A stretch of 64,000 nucleotides of DNA from Apostichopus japonicus (Eukaryota > Echinodermata > Holothuroidea > Aspidochirotida > Stichopodidae), in assembly GCF_037975245.1 (NCBI RefSeq), contig NC_092574.1:6008713-6072712 (forward strand), in the 5' to 3' direction. The position numbers were made by a program, and so were the translations under genes. This document shows positions 15,960 through 28,115 of the stretch, in pieces. The notes below the pieces were generated by a model. The model was not told where the DNA came from. It did not search any database and saw nothing but the letters and a program-made list of their open reading frames with translations. The stretch's first letter is position 1. Each line of letters opens with the position of its first letter.

Positions 15960-16339
15960 CAAGGGTGTAGGAACCGGGGGGGGGCTGGGGGCGCCAGCCC
16001 CCCCAGTGAAAAATATGGAGGGGCGGAAGTATCATTCCGCCCCCCCCCCGCTTCGCAAGTCCGAAAACCCCTTTTTCATTTCCAAATGAGAAAAAAATCT
16101 CATTTGGAGCACCAAATTGCATCTAAGGCCAGGTGAAAATGCAAAATTATATACAAAATGGAGTGGGTGGGTGGAAGTGTGCTATATTGCACCAAATTGC
16201 ATCTGAGGCCACCTGGCAATTCAAAAAAAATCTAAAGGGGAGGGGGACACCTCTCCCCTTATACCCCTCCCCCAGGCCGGCCATCAGTCTTCAGCCCCAC
16301 CCCCCCCCCCACACTCAAAAGTACCTTCCTACGCCACTG
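15960..16339 (+). mobile_element. hAT-like MITE, family B, with perfect 8-bp target duplication
   Basis: A 380-bp non-autonomous element. Its left end is CAAGGGTGTAGGAAC and its right end, in reverse complement, is CAGTGGCGTAGGAAG. The same 8 bases, TATTTTCT, flank both ends (15952-15959 and 16340-16347), as expected from hAT-type integration. Inside are G/C-rich arms, two related ATTTGGTGC/GCACCAAAT segments with the 'AAATTGCATCTRAGGCCA' motif, and a CATTTCCAAATGAG fold-back, but no transposase frame. Relatives form the composite element at 26582-27260. The TIR with 8-bp duplication is seen directly; assignment to hAT rests on those hallmarks. Confidence 0.85.
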
Positions 16340-16655
16340 TATTTTCTGAAAACGGACAATCTTAATTTTTGGCCTTAAGGGAAAAGTTCCTGTTTTCCTA
16401 TATGTCATCATTTCGATTCTCGTTTAAACAGGATAGGTGTGATGAAATGAAGAATTTATAAAAACGGCTTTGTTTGGTCAAGTGATCATAAGAAGGTTCT
16501 ATTAGCGAAAAATTATTTCCGACAAGTGTTGTCTAATGATCGCTCAACGCGTGAAACTCTGAGTCACAACTACTAGTGTTCCACTAGTCTCATCTAGTCT
16601 CAACATATATTTCGCTCTGTCCACCGCGGACATAGAGCACTCTGCACCAAGATAA

Positions 16656-16840
<185 letters not shown>

Positions 16841-17219
16841 TGATAGTGTTCAGCTAAAATCGTTTTGATGACAAGATATAGGGAGAGGATATTTGAAAGT
16901 ACACTTAAAATAAATATTGATATAACATCACGTGATATTGGTTGAATTTCAGGACAAGAAACGTGACACTAGCAGAGCTTAGCAAAGCTACTGTATGAGG
17001 CATCGGGCACACTCTGCAAACACGATTAACAAGATCAACACTTAGGAAATTTAAAGACGAAAGAGTGTTAATCTTATTACAGGTATTTTTTTCGTTGTAT
17101 ACGATCTAACGCTATACTTTGCATGGTCCCTTCCCGACAAAAAATATAACACGTTGTATTTTGTATTAAGGCCTTTAAGGTGAAGGGAAGGGTCAGTTTT
17201 TGATGTTCGTTTACAAATG

Positions 17220-17360
17220 TAATGAGTATACATACAAACATACACGCATACATACATAAACACATACATACACGCATACATACATACATACATCATACAT
17301 ACATACATACATACATCATATATACATGCACACAAACATACGTACGTACAAACATACATA
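17220..17360. repeat. (CATA)n microsatellite
   Basis: Imperfect four-base repeats, mostly CATA/CATACA with variants, over about 140 bases. Confidence 0.9.
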
Positions 17361-17827
17361 GGCTATGTATCTAAGTTGGTTGTCCTTGCTTGAATAATAC
17401 TTACCCACGTTAATTTCAGTCTTTCCTTCCCCTTTGTCCTCGGAAGATATATTAGAAACCGATACCGAATAGTTTCAATTGAAACAGAAATCAATAACAA
17501 ATAAATTCACCTTTAAGATGACATCAGCTTTATAGAAACTTCTAGTTTAAAACAACCGCACAGTACTTATAAAAAGAAGAAAATAACCAAAATATTAGTT
17601 GCACGAGTCAGGAAGAAAGTCGAGAAAGTGATGAAGCATGGCATGTTTCCTGTGTGTCAGTGTTATGAGAATGTACATCTTGGGGATGTATGGTAAATAA
17701 TTTCAATATGATACGAGCTCGATATGATGAGAATTATGCAAGCCTTTATTTGTAAATGAAAAAAATTGTTTTACTCGAAGTGTATATGATAATTACTTTG
17801 TTGAAAATAAAAACACCACAAATAAGT

Positions 17828-17829
<2 letters not shown>

Positions 17830-17875
<46 letters not shown>
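17830..17875. repeat. (TA)n microsatellite
   Basis: About 46 bases of TA dinucleotides. Confidence 0.95.
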
Positions 17876-17877
<2 letters not shown>

Positions 17878-19358
17878 CATAGAAGATGGTTTCCAAATTC
17901 CAAATCTGATCGAATAGCTTTGATATAGGCTAGTTTCACTTTCTCTGAGTGAACTAGATATTTGTCACTTTGGAATAAAAAGTGTCATCATTCCAAAATA
18001 ATTATAGCATGGAAAACCCGGTAGGCCTATTACTTGAGCAAAGGTCATAATATAAAACAATCCAACTTTTATCTCTTTCTGCTCTAATTTCCCGCCATTT
18101 TCATCGATTTCGAGAGTTTGACCTTTTCCTCTTTTCCTCTTTTACTCTAGAGGGATGAGACCTAATTACAAGTATAACGTATGAAAAAAAAACCCCCAGA
18201 TGTATAGGTAGGCGAGGCAAGTTTAATTGACCGTTATATATGTTGAAATATATGTAAAACTTAATTCTGCAGCTTGTAGTGTTCATTTCCGCAAAATTGG
18301 TGTCGCGTAGATCGGCAATGAGTTGGAAAATCGAGAGAACTGTGAGAATAAAAAATACGTTTTAGTCTCCAACGGTGGATTCGAACCCAGGCCTCACGCT
18401 TTATAGCTCGTTGGAATAAAACTATACGTTGCACAACTTTCCTAAAAGCTGGCATAGGTCACTGAATAGCTTGTTCAGTGGTGTGCGCATGAGGGTGGGG
18501 GCTGGGAAACCCACCCCCTACCACATCCAATCACCAGTCGGTGGGAAATGGTAGGCTGTACGGGGGATATTTTAACTCATGGAAAATTATGGGAAAAGTA
18601 GAAAATCCAAAATGATCTGAGTGCAAAGTTTACGTTGTTTACTATGTTATACAAGGCTGATACACGTGAGCTATCGTACACGTGCAAGAGTCGCGTCCCA
18701 AACATGTCACATGCCTAAATTAGCATCTAGCGATACCGTAATTAGTGTAACAGTTGGCTATAACACTAATTGTCCTCGTACGATATCTAATTCATTATCT
18801 ACCGTGGGAGCAATTCGTTTGTTCTAAATACAGAGATTTGTGTTGATAAAGTAGGCCTATATAGCTGGATATTTTGAATAATACATAACCCTCGTAATAT
18901 GTCATTCGTATAGAAACGGTTGGCATGGTTTTAACTTATTTGTTTAAAACGATTATAATATAATGATGTTTAAGAGGGAGCAATTGTTTATCAAAATTCA
19001 ATACAACTGACGGTCTAACCCAATATGCAAGTAATGTGGACACAGTGAGGGTCATACAAATATGAACATTTCGCTGATCATTTTGTCTCCAAATTTATCA
19101 AGAATGTCTGAAAAATATTTATAAATAGAAATTTACTTATCGGTCATATAATATGAAATGTTCTCCATGTTTTTGGTCGATTCATAAAACTGTATGGACA
19201 TTCTGGTTTAAATTGTATATTTTAGGCTTTGACCAAGGTTTGACTGACGTCATCATGAAATTGACCTGTTTGGTTGATAATGACATGTCAACGGTAAGGA
19301 TCAATTTCCAAGCTAATGTGATCTCTTAATATCATATAACTACTGTACAGGAGAACGG

Positions 19359-19739
19359 CAGTGGCGGAGCTAGGGGTGTTGGTCAAGGGGGCGAGAATGG
19401 TCTGTATGGACGCTTTCGACTTTATCTATAAGCGGAGCGCCACCACAGGTTGGCGCGGAGCGTACAGCAATTTTTTGAGTAAAGATACTCCCTAGATCAC
19501 CGGAAATGACCCTTCAGTACGGGCCTTGCTAATTTGCAGATAAACGAAGAATAAATAGGTGTCATCGCCAACAAAATGTGACAAATGTCGATGGGTAGAT
19601 GAGAGCGCAATAAAAAAGTCTGTAATCGCGAATAAGTAAAGTGTGGTAAAAAGCTGAAAAGGGCGCCAGCAGTCCATTTGAGTCCGTCAGGGGGGGGGGA
19701 CACCCCCGCCCCCCTGACTGTATCGACGCTCCGCCACTG
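19359..19739 (+). mobile_element. hAT-like MITE, family A, intact ends
   Basis: A 381-bp element bounded by perfect 12-base terminal inverted repeats: CAGTGGCGGAGC at the left and GCTCCGCCACTG at the right. The flanking 8-mers (gagaacgg at 19351-19358, caggacgg at 19740-19747) agree at 6 of 8 positions, consistent with an aged hAT target duplication. The interior holds the GCGCCA/TGGCGC hairpin shared with 4191-4459. There is no transposase frame; the short open frames on the minus strand inside it are not genes. Confidence 0.8.
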
Positions 19740-20621
19740 CAGGACGGTATAAATTCACGACATATCAGAACTTGACCATTCTGCAGAAATAACAGTTTAC
19801 TTCTTTAGATAATTGTTCGCTCAATACATCATATAATATACTGAAATTGATCGTACCATGTAACCAGTCACGGATTATACCGTATTCAACCTCCATTACG
19901 TGTCTAAAATAATTCACCACCACTTATACTAAATCCCCTTTTTTTCTAAATAGAAATGGTCGGTATTTGTAATTGGCAAAATGAAAAAGGAAGCTAATGC
20001 AAATAAAATAGAAAAGCCGAGAAGGTAAACACCGATACATATAATCTATAAATGTTGATATTGCAAAAATGTAGAAACCCTAGGGTTAAATCCGCAAAGG
20101 AAATGCTCTCTAATCTGTAGCCTATATGATTGAAATGAATATTATCAATTCATTTTGCAACCTTGCTGATATGAGGCGAGTTATAATCGTTTCGAAAGTC
20201 ATACATTTTATGATCTTACTCATCTTGAGGTAACAAGAAGAAAAAAAATGAATCATAAAAATGTCATAGACCTATAAGCCTTTTCTTTTTATTCAGGCTG
20301 TACTTAACTGGGGAAAGTCTAATATATTTCTGTTTATATATATGTGGATCGTTGTTCTGGGAGTAGTAACTTCCCTTAATCCATGTAATAATCGCTGCCT
20401 GAAGATGCAGCTTAATGTTTATCCGTCTCGTAAGACTTTTAAACCTATATGTGGTGAATGGTATAGTTATACGTGAGATAGTCTGTCATATATATATGCA
20501 TGTCACCGCGGTTTTGAGAGATCTCGTGACCGTGTGTATATGTCAAGTGCTTACAGTGGTACAGCCTAGAGCGAGGATAGCATAGATCTAGTATAAAGTA
20601 TAGATCTAGTATAAAGTATAT

Positions 20622-20626
20622 ATCTA

Positions 20627-20683
<57 letters not shown>

Positions 20684-20695
20684 TATACATATATA
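20622..20695. repeat. (TA)n microsatellite
   Basis: TA repeats followed by TACACATA variants, preceded by three CTAGTATAAAGTATAGAT-like direct repeats. Confidence 0.95.
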
Positions 20696-23410
20696 AAGAT
20701 AGATAAATATATGTGTTGTGCGCGCGTGTGCATGCGTGTGTGCGTTTCTCTCAGGTACTTGCACATTTCTTCTTACAATTAACTCTGTTTTTTATTTATA
20801 GTATTTTTTATGGCAAGGCGGGCGGGGGTGAGGCGTCACGAGTTGGTGCAGCTCAGCAGGTTTTGGATACTCTAACATAGGCCTATACCGTTAGGTTAGT
20901 AGCCTTTCAAGATCATATATCTTTGTGTGCGTATATGTATGTACGCTTATGTATACGTATGTGTATGTGCATAGGTGGCTATACGCAGTGGTTGGCATGT
21001 GTCGTCTCTATTCCGATGTTTAAGATAAGTGTAAATTACCGAGAGGACCCATAAGTAATTACATTAAAAGTGAAATTCTGCCATATCAGCACACTCCCCC
21101 ACACCCCACCCCCTCCCTCCCACCACCTTTGTATATGCATTGACCAGTAAATGTTAATCACATGCTAACATGAATTCATGAATAACTGATGGTCTATCTT
21201 TGTTGAAGACACCGACGTGTGAGTAAGTGAGTGAGAAAGATCTTGACATTTATCCGTTTACTGTTTAGGTTACGGATGAGTGCAAAATCAGTTACATTGT
21301 AGAGATATCAAATTACGAATGAAATATAGAAAATCATGTAGGAATGGAACTTACCTCTAGCCTTCAGCTTATAAAGTTTGTTCTCTAATCGTGGACTCGT
21401 TAACTAATAAGAAACATCACGGCGTATGTTACGATATCAAACTCCGAGGCTTAGTGTTCCGTCTACACCGTTTATGGATCATCCATGCAGCAGTGTGCGG
21501 ATAATTTGATTTGTATTCACTAGATAAGTAACAGCTGTCTCCCCTTGTTTAAACATCATTGTTGTTATGTCAGTTTAACCGAAGCATCGTCAAACTTTTC
21601 TCAAGAGCTCTCAACAGAAGAATTTTCAAAATAAGTCCAAATCAAAATGGTTCAGGGTAGAAAACCCCACACGGGAAGAAAACGAGGCCATCACTATTAT
21701 GATCATACTTATTATTCTTTGATTACGAATCCTCTCGACAAAAAAAAAAGATCAAACCGATTCCGTAAAATGAAGAAGCTTAATCACGACGAAAACACAG
21801 ACAAACGGGACTCTTGAAAACTCTATTTATTTTCGATGTTGCTGCTGCATGCTGTTTACAGCCAATCTGCAAGACACACGCGCCTTGTATTATTGTCGAA
21901 TGCACCCGTTTTAATGACTCGCTGCAGCTAACGTTGTCATGGTTACTCTAGGTAAAGTTGATTTCTTTCTGAATTGCATTGAAAAAGGGAAAAACAGTAA
22001 TAAGGCAGAACTGGCCTGAGATAATAAAGCCATAAAGCTTTCATGACATCGTGGTTATATATGGGAGATTTTCTTAAAAGGTTTTTTTTTTCCTCCCTTC
22101 CTGTGAAATTATATATCAACTGAATTACTTTTGTTATTATAAGGCGACAAGATGAATGAATATGCAAGTAGGTCTGTAGAAAATTTGAAAAGCAATGCAT
22201 TTAGTACCTTGCAAAATAAATGGAACTAGATAGATTACTTTCTCACCGTCGTGTGACAGAAATTGTAATGTTTATTTTAATAATATAATGAGAGAGCAGA
22301 ACCCCACCCCCCCCCCCACTCTTTGCTTCTTAAAATTTCCCCATGTTATTAATAACTAAAATTAGTAATATAAAAAGAATTTTAAGAATAAAAATAAAGG
22401 CAAAAAAACCCAGCTAAAATGTTACGGAATAATTTCAGTATCTGAAAAATTGAAGAAAAATGTCAAAATCAGCAAGAAATGGAGGACAAATTATACCTTC
22501 TTGACATGTATTGTGATTTACATATGTTTTTAGTCGCTGTTATTAGTTCTTATTCTCGCTTAATATATCTTCAATGCAATTTCAAGGGTTTAGAAAATGT
22601 AGCAAAAACTTAAAACCAAGATTTTAGTATAAATTAAAAATATTATTTATTGCAATGATAAAGATTCAAACAGACATTAGTGAAAAGTCATACAAAGTTC
22701 AGGCGAGATATCATGGCATTTTTGTACAAGTTAATTTATTCATTAGCATCTAATTAAAGCGATGGAAAAGGGCAAGGATAACAACAAACATACATACAGG
22801 CGGACGGACGGAGGGATGGATAAAGTGGTCAAATTAACATGAAGTGAAATTGTACGTTATCGCTAATACTAAGTTTTGAGAAATGACAATTTTATTAAAT
22901 ATCTGAGGTTCATCAATTTCAGTGGCTGGACTCATTAACAGGAAAGCAAAATACTTGTATAGCCTCAAGTAACATGTTTACATCCATAAAAAATATACAT
23001 AAATGATGTTGAATGTTCAACGCGGGTGCTCTTTTGTTCATATATTTAAAGTTAAAAGAACATACGTAGCAGGATGTACAGCGTGCCAAAGGTGATGAAC
23101 ACAGATTGGACGCTTCATACATTGCGAGGCTGTTCAGTCGAACTGGAGATTGCAGAGAATTTGACAGTCATGTCGACGGATATATAATATGTAAATACAT
23201 ATATGCATATTGAAACACAGATAGTCATATACATAAGCGTATGTTTGTACAATTATGTATAGATATAAACATGCCACCTACACATTTGCCTTTACATACA
23301 CATATGCATGTACATACACCAAAACATATACGTATAGCCTACATATACTTATAGACGTACATACACATATACATATAGCCTGCATATACATACATAATAC
23401 ATACACGTGC

Positions 23411-23428
23411 ATATATATATATATATAC

Positions 23429-23512
<84 letters not shown>
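23411..23512. repeat. (TA)n microsatellite
   Basis: About 100 bases of TA repeats, with TACATA interruptions at its left end and a CATACACATA-rich flank to the left. Confidence 0.95.
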
Positions 23513-23514
<2 letters not shown>

Positions 23515-24524
23515 ATAAGCATGCATATACCCATATTCATGTACATATGCATGCATTCATATACGTACACACACTGTTAACTAAGGATGAAATTTTGACG
23601 TTGTGGCACGCCGTTAGTACCATATAATAGTGTGATGACAGCTATAAAATAACGGGAAACGAGGGATACAGTATCATGCATTCATCGTTAAATAACGTTC
23701 AAAATTCCTCAGCGCTCACGTGACTACAGGTCACCCGTGACGTCATTGTGTGGAGTCGGTTGAGAAAACTATGAAAAAAAAAAGTCATCAAACTGACGAA
23801 TAGGCAGTATACGGTAGTTTACGCAGAGGCCTTCTTAAAGTAAAGTCTCCCTAATTTTGATATAATTAAACTCATTAGCCACGATTGCCTTATTATGATA
23901 ATGTGCATACGCAATTATTTATCTTCAGCTGTGATTTACCCCATAGATGCAGGATGCAGGAAACAACAGTCGTGTTAAAAGAGAGTTGTACACTTCTATA
24001 CAAGGCCCTGCTTGACTTATGAAAAATAAACCCGAAAAAGTAGAATACTTTGCAATAGAGGGGTTGTTATTTAACCGACAGAAAATAATGACGTGAATTC
24101 ACGGCTTCAAGGTACTCCGTTAAAAGTACGTCGCACCTGTTTCATTTAACATATGCAAAATTACGTCTTAGCGCATGCAGGCTGGCTGTAGGTATTCTAC
24201 CGTAAAAATACAACATTTGTTTTCAGTGCATACACACGGTATATGTATCTCTATTTCCGTTAGTCGTTTATGCTGCCGTTTATATACTGATTGTGAATGT
24301 GCGTTCTGCGTTCCTTGAAGAAGAAGATACTTCTCTCTGAGAAAAAAAGATATTGATTCTTTTTATCGTTTGCTCTGCTGAACTAATTGGCAAATTGCAT
24401 CGTGTCTCTATGCATGAAATCATCTAAAATAAAGGGAATACCGCTTGTGCTGATGTACGAATGTAATATCATGCAAAATTCTTCGTTTGGGTGCACCAGT
24501 GCGTTACTATGATGTGTAAATGAT

Positions 24525-24530
<6 letters not shown>

Positions 24531-24587
<57 letters not shown>

Positions 24588-24602
24588 TATATCTCTATAA
24601 AC

Positions 24603-24633
<31 letters not shown>

Positions 24634-24648
24634 TACATATATATATGA
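24531..24648. repeat. (TA)n microsatellite, two blocks
   Basis: Two TA blocks (about 24531-24590 and 24602-24648) separated by a short ATCTCTATAAACA segment. Confidence 0.93.
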
Positions 24649-25679
24649 CCTTCTCGGGTAAGCGAATCTCTCCATTCATTTATCTAACCTGGATGTAGGT
24701 TAGTCGGTCTCAATAATGTTCGCAACTTCTCGATTTTCCCCATGAAAACCGTTCTCTTTGATTTTTGAGATTCCTGCTTTTGTCTTCTTCGTCCATCATG
24801 CATTAAGTGAAAATTTGCTCCCAACTGAACGTTGCAATACGAAATTACACACACATAGCTTAAAGGCAAAAAGGTATTAAGTGCAGTAATGAAGGCCTAT
24901 ATGTAGTCGAATTGATATTATTAATACCAGTAGAGTAATAATTTCGTCGGTGCTCATGTGTAAATTAACAGAATCAATAAGTTATTCTGTTACACAGTAT
25001 CTTCTTTTGGTGCAATATGAGAAAAGCAATTCTATACAGCGACTTCGGATACTTGCATAACCGAGCGAAGTGATATAGCGTCTTTAAATGGTGGCGCAGT
25101 TTATGTTTTCAGTGATGCCTTGGACAAGTTCAAGAATTATGATCCCCGCTTATTAACTGCATACAGGGTCTTTGAGACAACAATTGGTTTTGAAGGTGTA
25201 CATTCATGTTTTAAAAAGTTGATAGAGGTCAGGCAAGGAACGGAGAAGGAATGGCAGTGTTAGGTTGTGTGTGTGTGGGGGGGGGGGGGAGGGTGAATAT
25301 AACTTACGAAGTCAGAACAAAAGTATAAGGAACATTGTTACAGAAATGCACATTTGTTGCGGCCGTTTTGAGAATCACCAAGATCACTTGCAGTATAGTG
25401 ATGTAGCCTACAACCAGTCACAACTCTAGTCTCTAATATTTGTGTAAACGCAATGAATCCTATGAATTCGCGAAACGTATCACCAGGCCCACCCACCCCA
25501 CCCCACCCCATCAAAACTAAAGCCTGTATACCGGTATATGGCACACACCAACCTCCGAGCAACTGTTGGTTTATCAGTCACGCTCCCTCGGCCCCACGTT
25601 TCTTACTTGCTTCACCTTATGAAATACAGTTTATTCCTATATACATGATAAATATATGAAATATGGTAACTATACGGTC

Positions 25680-25791
<112 letters not shown>

Positions 25792-26581
25792 GTAAACCCT
25801 GATTCGTGACAATACAGGACTGACGTATTCAGGAGTTTAACTGTCCGGAAATCATCCAAAATGATTTGGCTTCTTTTTGACCTACTGAAGACGTGCCGGT
25901 ATATTAACACTGTCGCGAGTCTAAACTGGTGTTACAAATATATACGGTTGGAAAAGGTGATATAAGCAAACTGAATGGATTAATACCCTCGACATCAGTC
26001 GTTACATAGCCTCAAATCAAAACAGTGGTAATGCATGTGGCGCCGCTCAAAACGAAGAAAAAAGCGAGGTTAAACGCCGCAGCTGCATGATTTCACAAAC
26101 AACTGAAAACTCAGGTTGACTATAGGATGGGGTCAAAGTTAATAACTTAAAGGGTCGAAAGTTAATAAATTCATGATGATTTATTGCGGCATTCTGAAAA
26201 CAGCAGGAACGGTAAGAGAGGGTATAGTACGTGAACTTGAGCAGAGATGCGTAAGGAGGGTTGGGGTGGGGCCCGGGGGAGGGGAGAGATCGGGGGAAGG
26301 TCCTTTCTCTCACGAAAGATATAATGCTCAGTTTAGTCTCCTTCTTTTAAGGCTGTAAAATAAACGGCAGTATTCATTAAAGAAGACAGATAAATAATGA
26401 ATAAAACGTAACAATGGCGCTCAAAGCACTGAATCTTTCCCGTATATTATTTTTGCTCTCGTAGGAGTGGGGTTTTTAATGACCATTAATCCTTATAGGT
26501 AAAAGCTCCATCTGATGCATGTCACCTGAAAAATTAAATTATAGTTGAAGGTGCCAGCACAAACAGTCAAGTTGTAATTGA

Positions 26582-27260
26582 CAGTGGCGTAGGAAGGTAC
26601 TTTTGAGTGGGGGAGGGGGGGGGGGCTGAAGACTGATGGCCGGCCTGGGGGAACGGTCTAAGGGGAGGGGGTGTCCCCTCCCCTTTGGATTTTCTTTTGC
26701 ATTTCCAGGTGGCCTCAGATGCAATTTGGTGCAATATAGCACACTTCAACCCACCCACTCCTGAGATTTTTTTCTCATTTGGAAATGAAAAAGGGGTTTT
26801 CTGACTTGCGAAGCGGGGGGGGGGGGCGGAATGATACTTCCGCCCCTCCACATTTTTCACTGGGGGGGGGCTGGCGCCCTCCCAGCCCCCCGGTTCCTAT
26901 TGCAAATCATCTGACAAATAAACATAAGTATTCAACCTACTACGAAGATTTGCGGTTTAACTCACAGAACGCCTGTCCCCTCCCCTTTGGATTTTTTTTT
27001 TTGCATTTCCAGGTGGCCTCAGATGCAATTTGGTGCAATATAGCACACTTCAACCCACCCACTCCATTTTGTATATAATTTTGCATTTTCACCTGGCCTT
27101 AGATGCAATTTGGTGCTCCAAATGAGATTTTTTTCTCATTTGGAAATGATAAAGGGGTTTTCTGACTTGCGAAGCGGGGGGCGGAATGATACTTCCGCCC
27201 TCCACATTTTTCACTGGGGGGGGGGCTGGCGCCCCCAGCCCCCCTGTTCCTACGCCCTTG
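26582..27260 (-). mobile_element. Composite hAT-like MITE, family B, with internal filler DNA
   Basis: The outer ends are CAGTGGCGTAGGAAG (left) and, in reverse complement, CAAGGGCGTAGGAAC (right). Perfect 8-bp duplications GTAATTGA lie at 26574-26581 and 27261-27268, so the whole 679 bp behaves as one insertion. Inside are two partial copies of the family B sequence. The first (26582-26897) lacks about 67 bases in its centre and stops two bases short of its terminus motif. The second (from about 26974) starts in mid-element at the TCCCCTCCCC block and runs to the end. Between them, 26898-26975 is not transposon sequence: it copies 27624-27701 in the downstream flank. Orientation is opposite to the copy at 15960. 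Confidence 0.88.
26898..26975 (+). repeat. 78-bp filler copied from 27624-27701
   Basis: It matches 27624-27701 at 76 of 78 positions, in the same orientation. The junctions show two-base overlaps with the element sequence (TA on the left, TG on the right), the microhomology expected from template switching. Confidence 0.85.
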
Positions 27261-27623
27261 GTAATTGATGAAACGGTGGCCTACGTTTGGCTTACTTGAA
27301 TTAAATTGTTTATATATGCATGTTATATACAATACCATATAAATACGTACATGCCATATTCAGGGCACTGGATAAACATTACAATGTTTATCGAACTTGC
27401 TGTTATGGATACAAACAGTTTGGAATATTTGTCTCTTACATAAGTGTCACATATTTATCCATTGGAATATCCCTTTAGCCTCGTAGAGTATTGTGCCATC
27501 AGTTGGAGGGAAATTCCTCTAAGATGGCCCTTGACCAAACTTTAATGATATGACTGATTATTCATGATCTAAATACCATTTTTTTTATTGATATTCGAAC
27601 AATAACTGAAAAATTTTCAGCAA

Positions 27624-27701
27624 TATTGCAAATCATCTGACAAATATACATAAGTATTCAACCTACTACGAAGATTTGCGGTTTAACTCGCAGAACGCCT
27701 G
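27624..27701 (+). repeat. Source copy of the 78-bp filler
   Basis: Single-copy flank sequence outside the transposon. It is the likely donor because its own neighbours on both sides are unrelated to the element. Confidence 0.8.
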
Positions 27702-27889
27702 GAGTAGATAGACTATGAAAATTTTCCAAAAAATAAAACTTCAGATTCGTAAACTAAGAGGCACTGGAAGTATATAATTTATTAAGCAAATATTTGTTGT
27801 TTTATGAAACACAGGTATTAACAATCATTTTATTTCAATATTAGACGTGAAATAACAAAAACGGAGGAAAAAGCTAGCGAAATAGCAGT

Positions 27890-28115
27890 ATCTTCGGATT
27901 GGACATAACCGCAGACGTGCATGCGTAACAGCTGATCACGCATGCGCATGATGCATGTTTACTGCTTATCCGATCCGCGAAATAATTCCCAACCTACAAA
28001 TGTCTTCGATCTTGCTTCGTGAACCAAGGCAACCACAGTTCGATGATACTTTATAGTTAATTTTCAGCTTTTGTCGAAATTTCCGACTCATGAGCAGTAT
28101 GAATCAATCGTCGTG
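27890..28115 (+). promoter_or_regulatory. Candidate promoter / 5' non-coding exon of Sfmbt-like gene
   Basis: Relatively CpG-containing for this window, with a GCATGCGCATG string resembling an NRF-1 site (about 27940-27952). An ATG at 28091 is followed 25 bases later by a GTAAGT donor. Spliced to the acceptor at 30236, that ATG would run into a stop, so it could only be an upstream frame. Tentative. Confidence 0.25.

Larger units (their letters stand above)
16841..19350. other. Intergenic, simple repeats only
   Basis: No gene. A CATA-type microsatellite covers about 17220-17360, a (TA)n tract 17830-17875, and TAGGCCTA palindromes lie at 18022 and 18852. A GGTTCGAATCC box-B-like string (minus strand, near 18375) lacks a tRNA fold. 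A possible decayed hAT end (CAGTGGTGTGCGC) is at about 18476. Confidence 0.55.

Noticed and set aside
15829-16378. Open frames at 15829-16122 (-) and 16133-16378 (+)
   Set aside because: They run through the family B MITE; similar frames recur in the copy at 26582-27260, so they reflect the repeat and not a gene.
18360-18430. tRNA-like string with GGTTCGAATCC on the minus strand
   Set aside because: A box B match and a 7-base terminal complement (TCCAACG/CGTTGGA) are present, but the span is only 48 bases, there is no box A, and the T-stem does not pair. At most a decayed tRNA or SINE fragment.
18476-18510. CAGTGGTGTGCGC as a third hAT-like family end
   Set aside because: No matching opposite end or target duplication was found nearby.
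28091-28115. ATG followed by a GTAAGT donor as the first coding exon of Sfmbt
   Set aside because: Joined to the acceptor at 30236 it reads into TGA after a few codons; at best an upstream frame in a leader exon.
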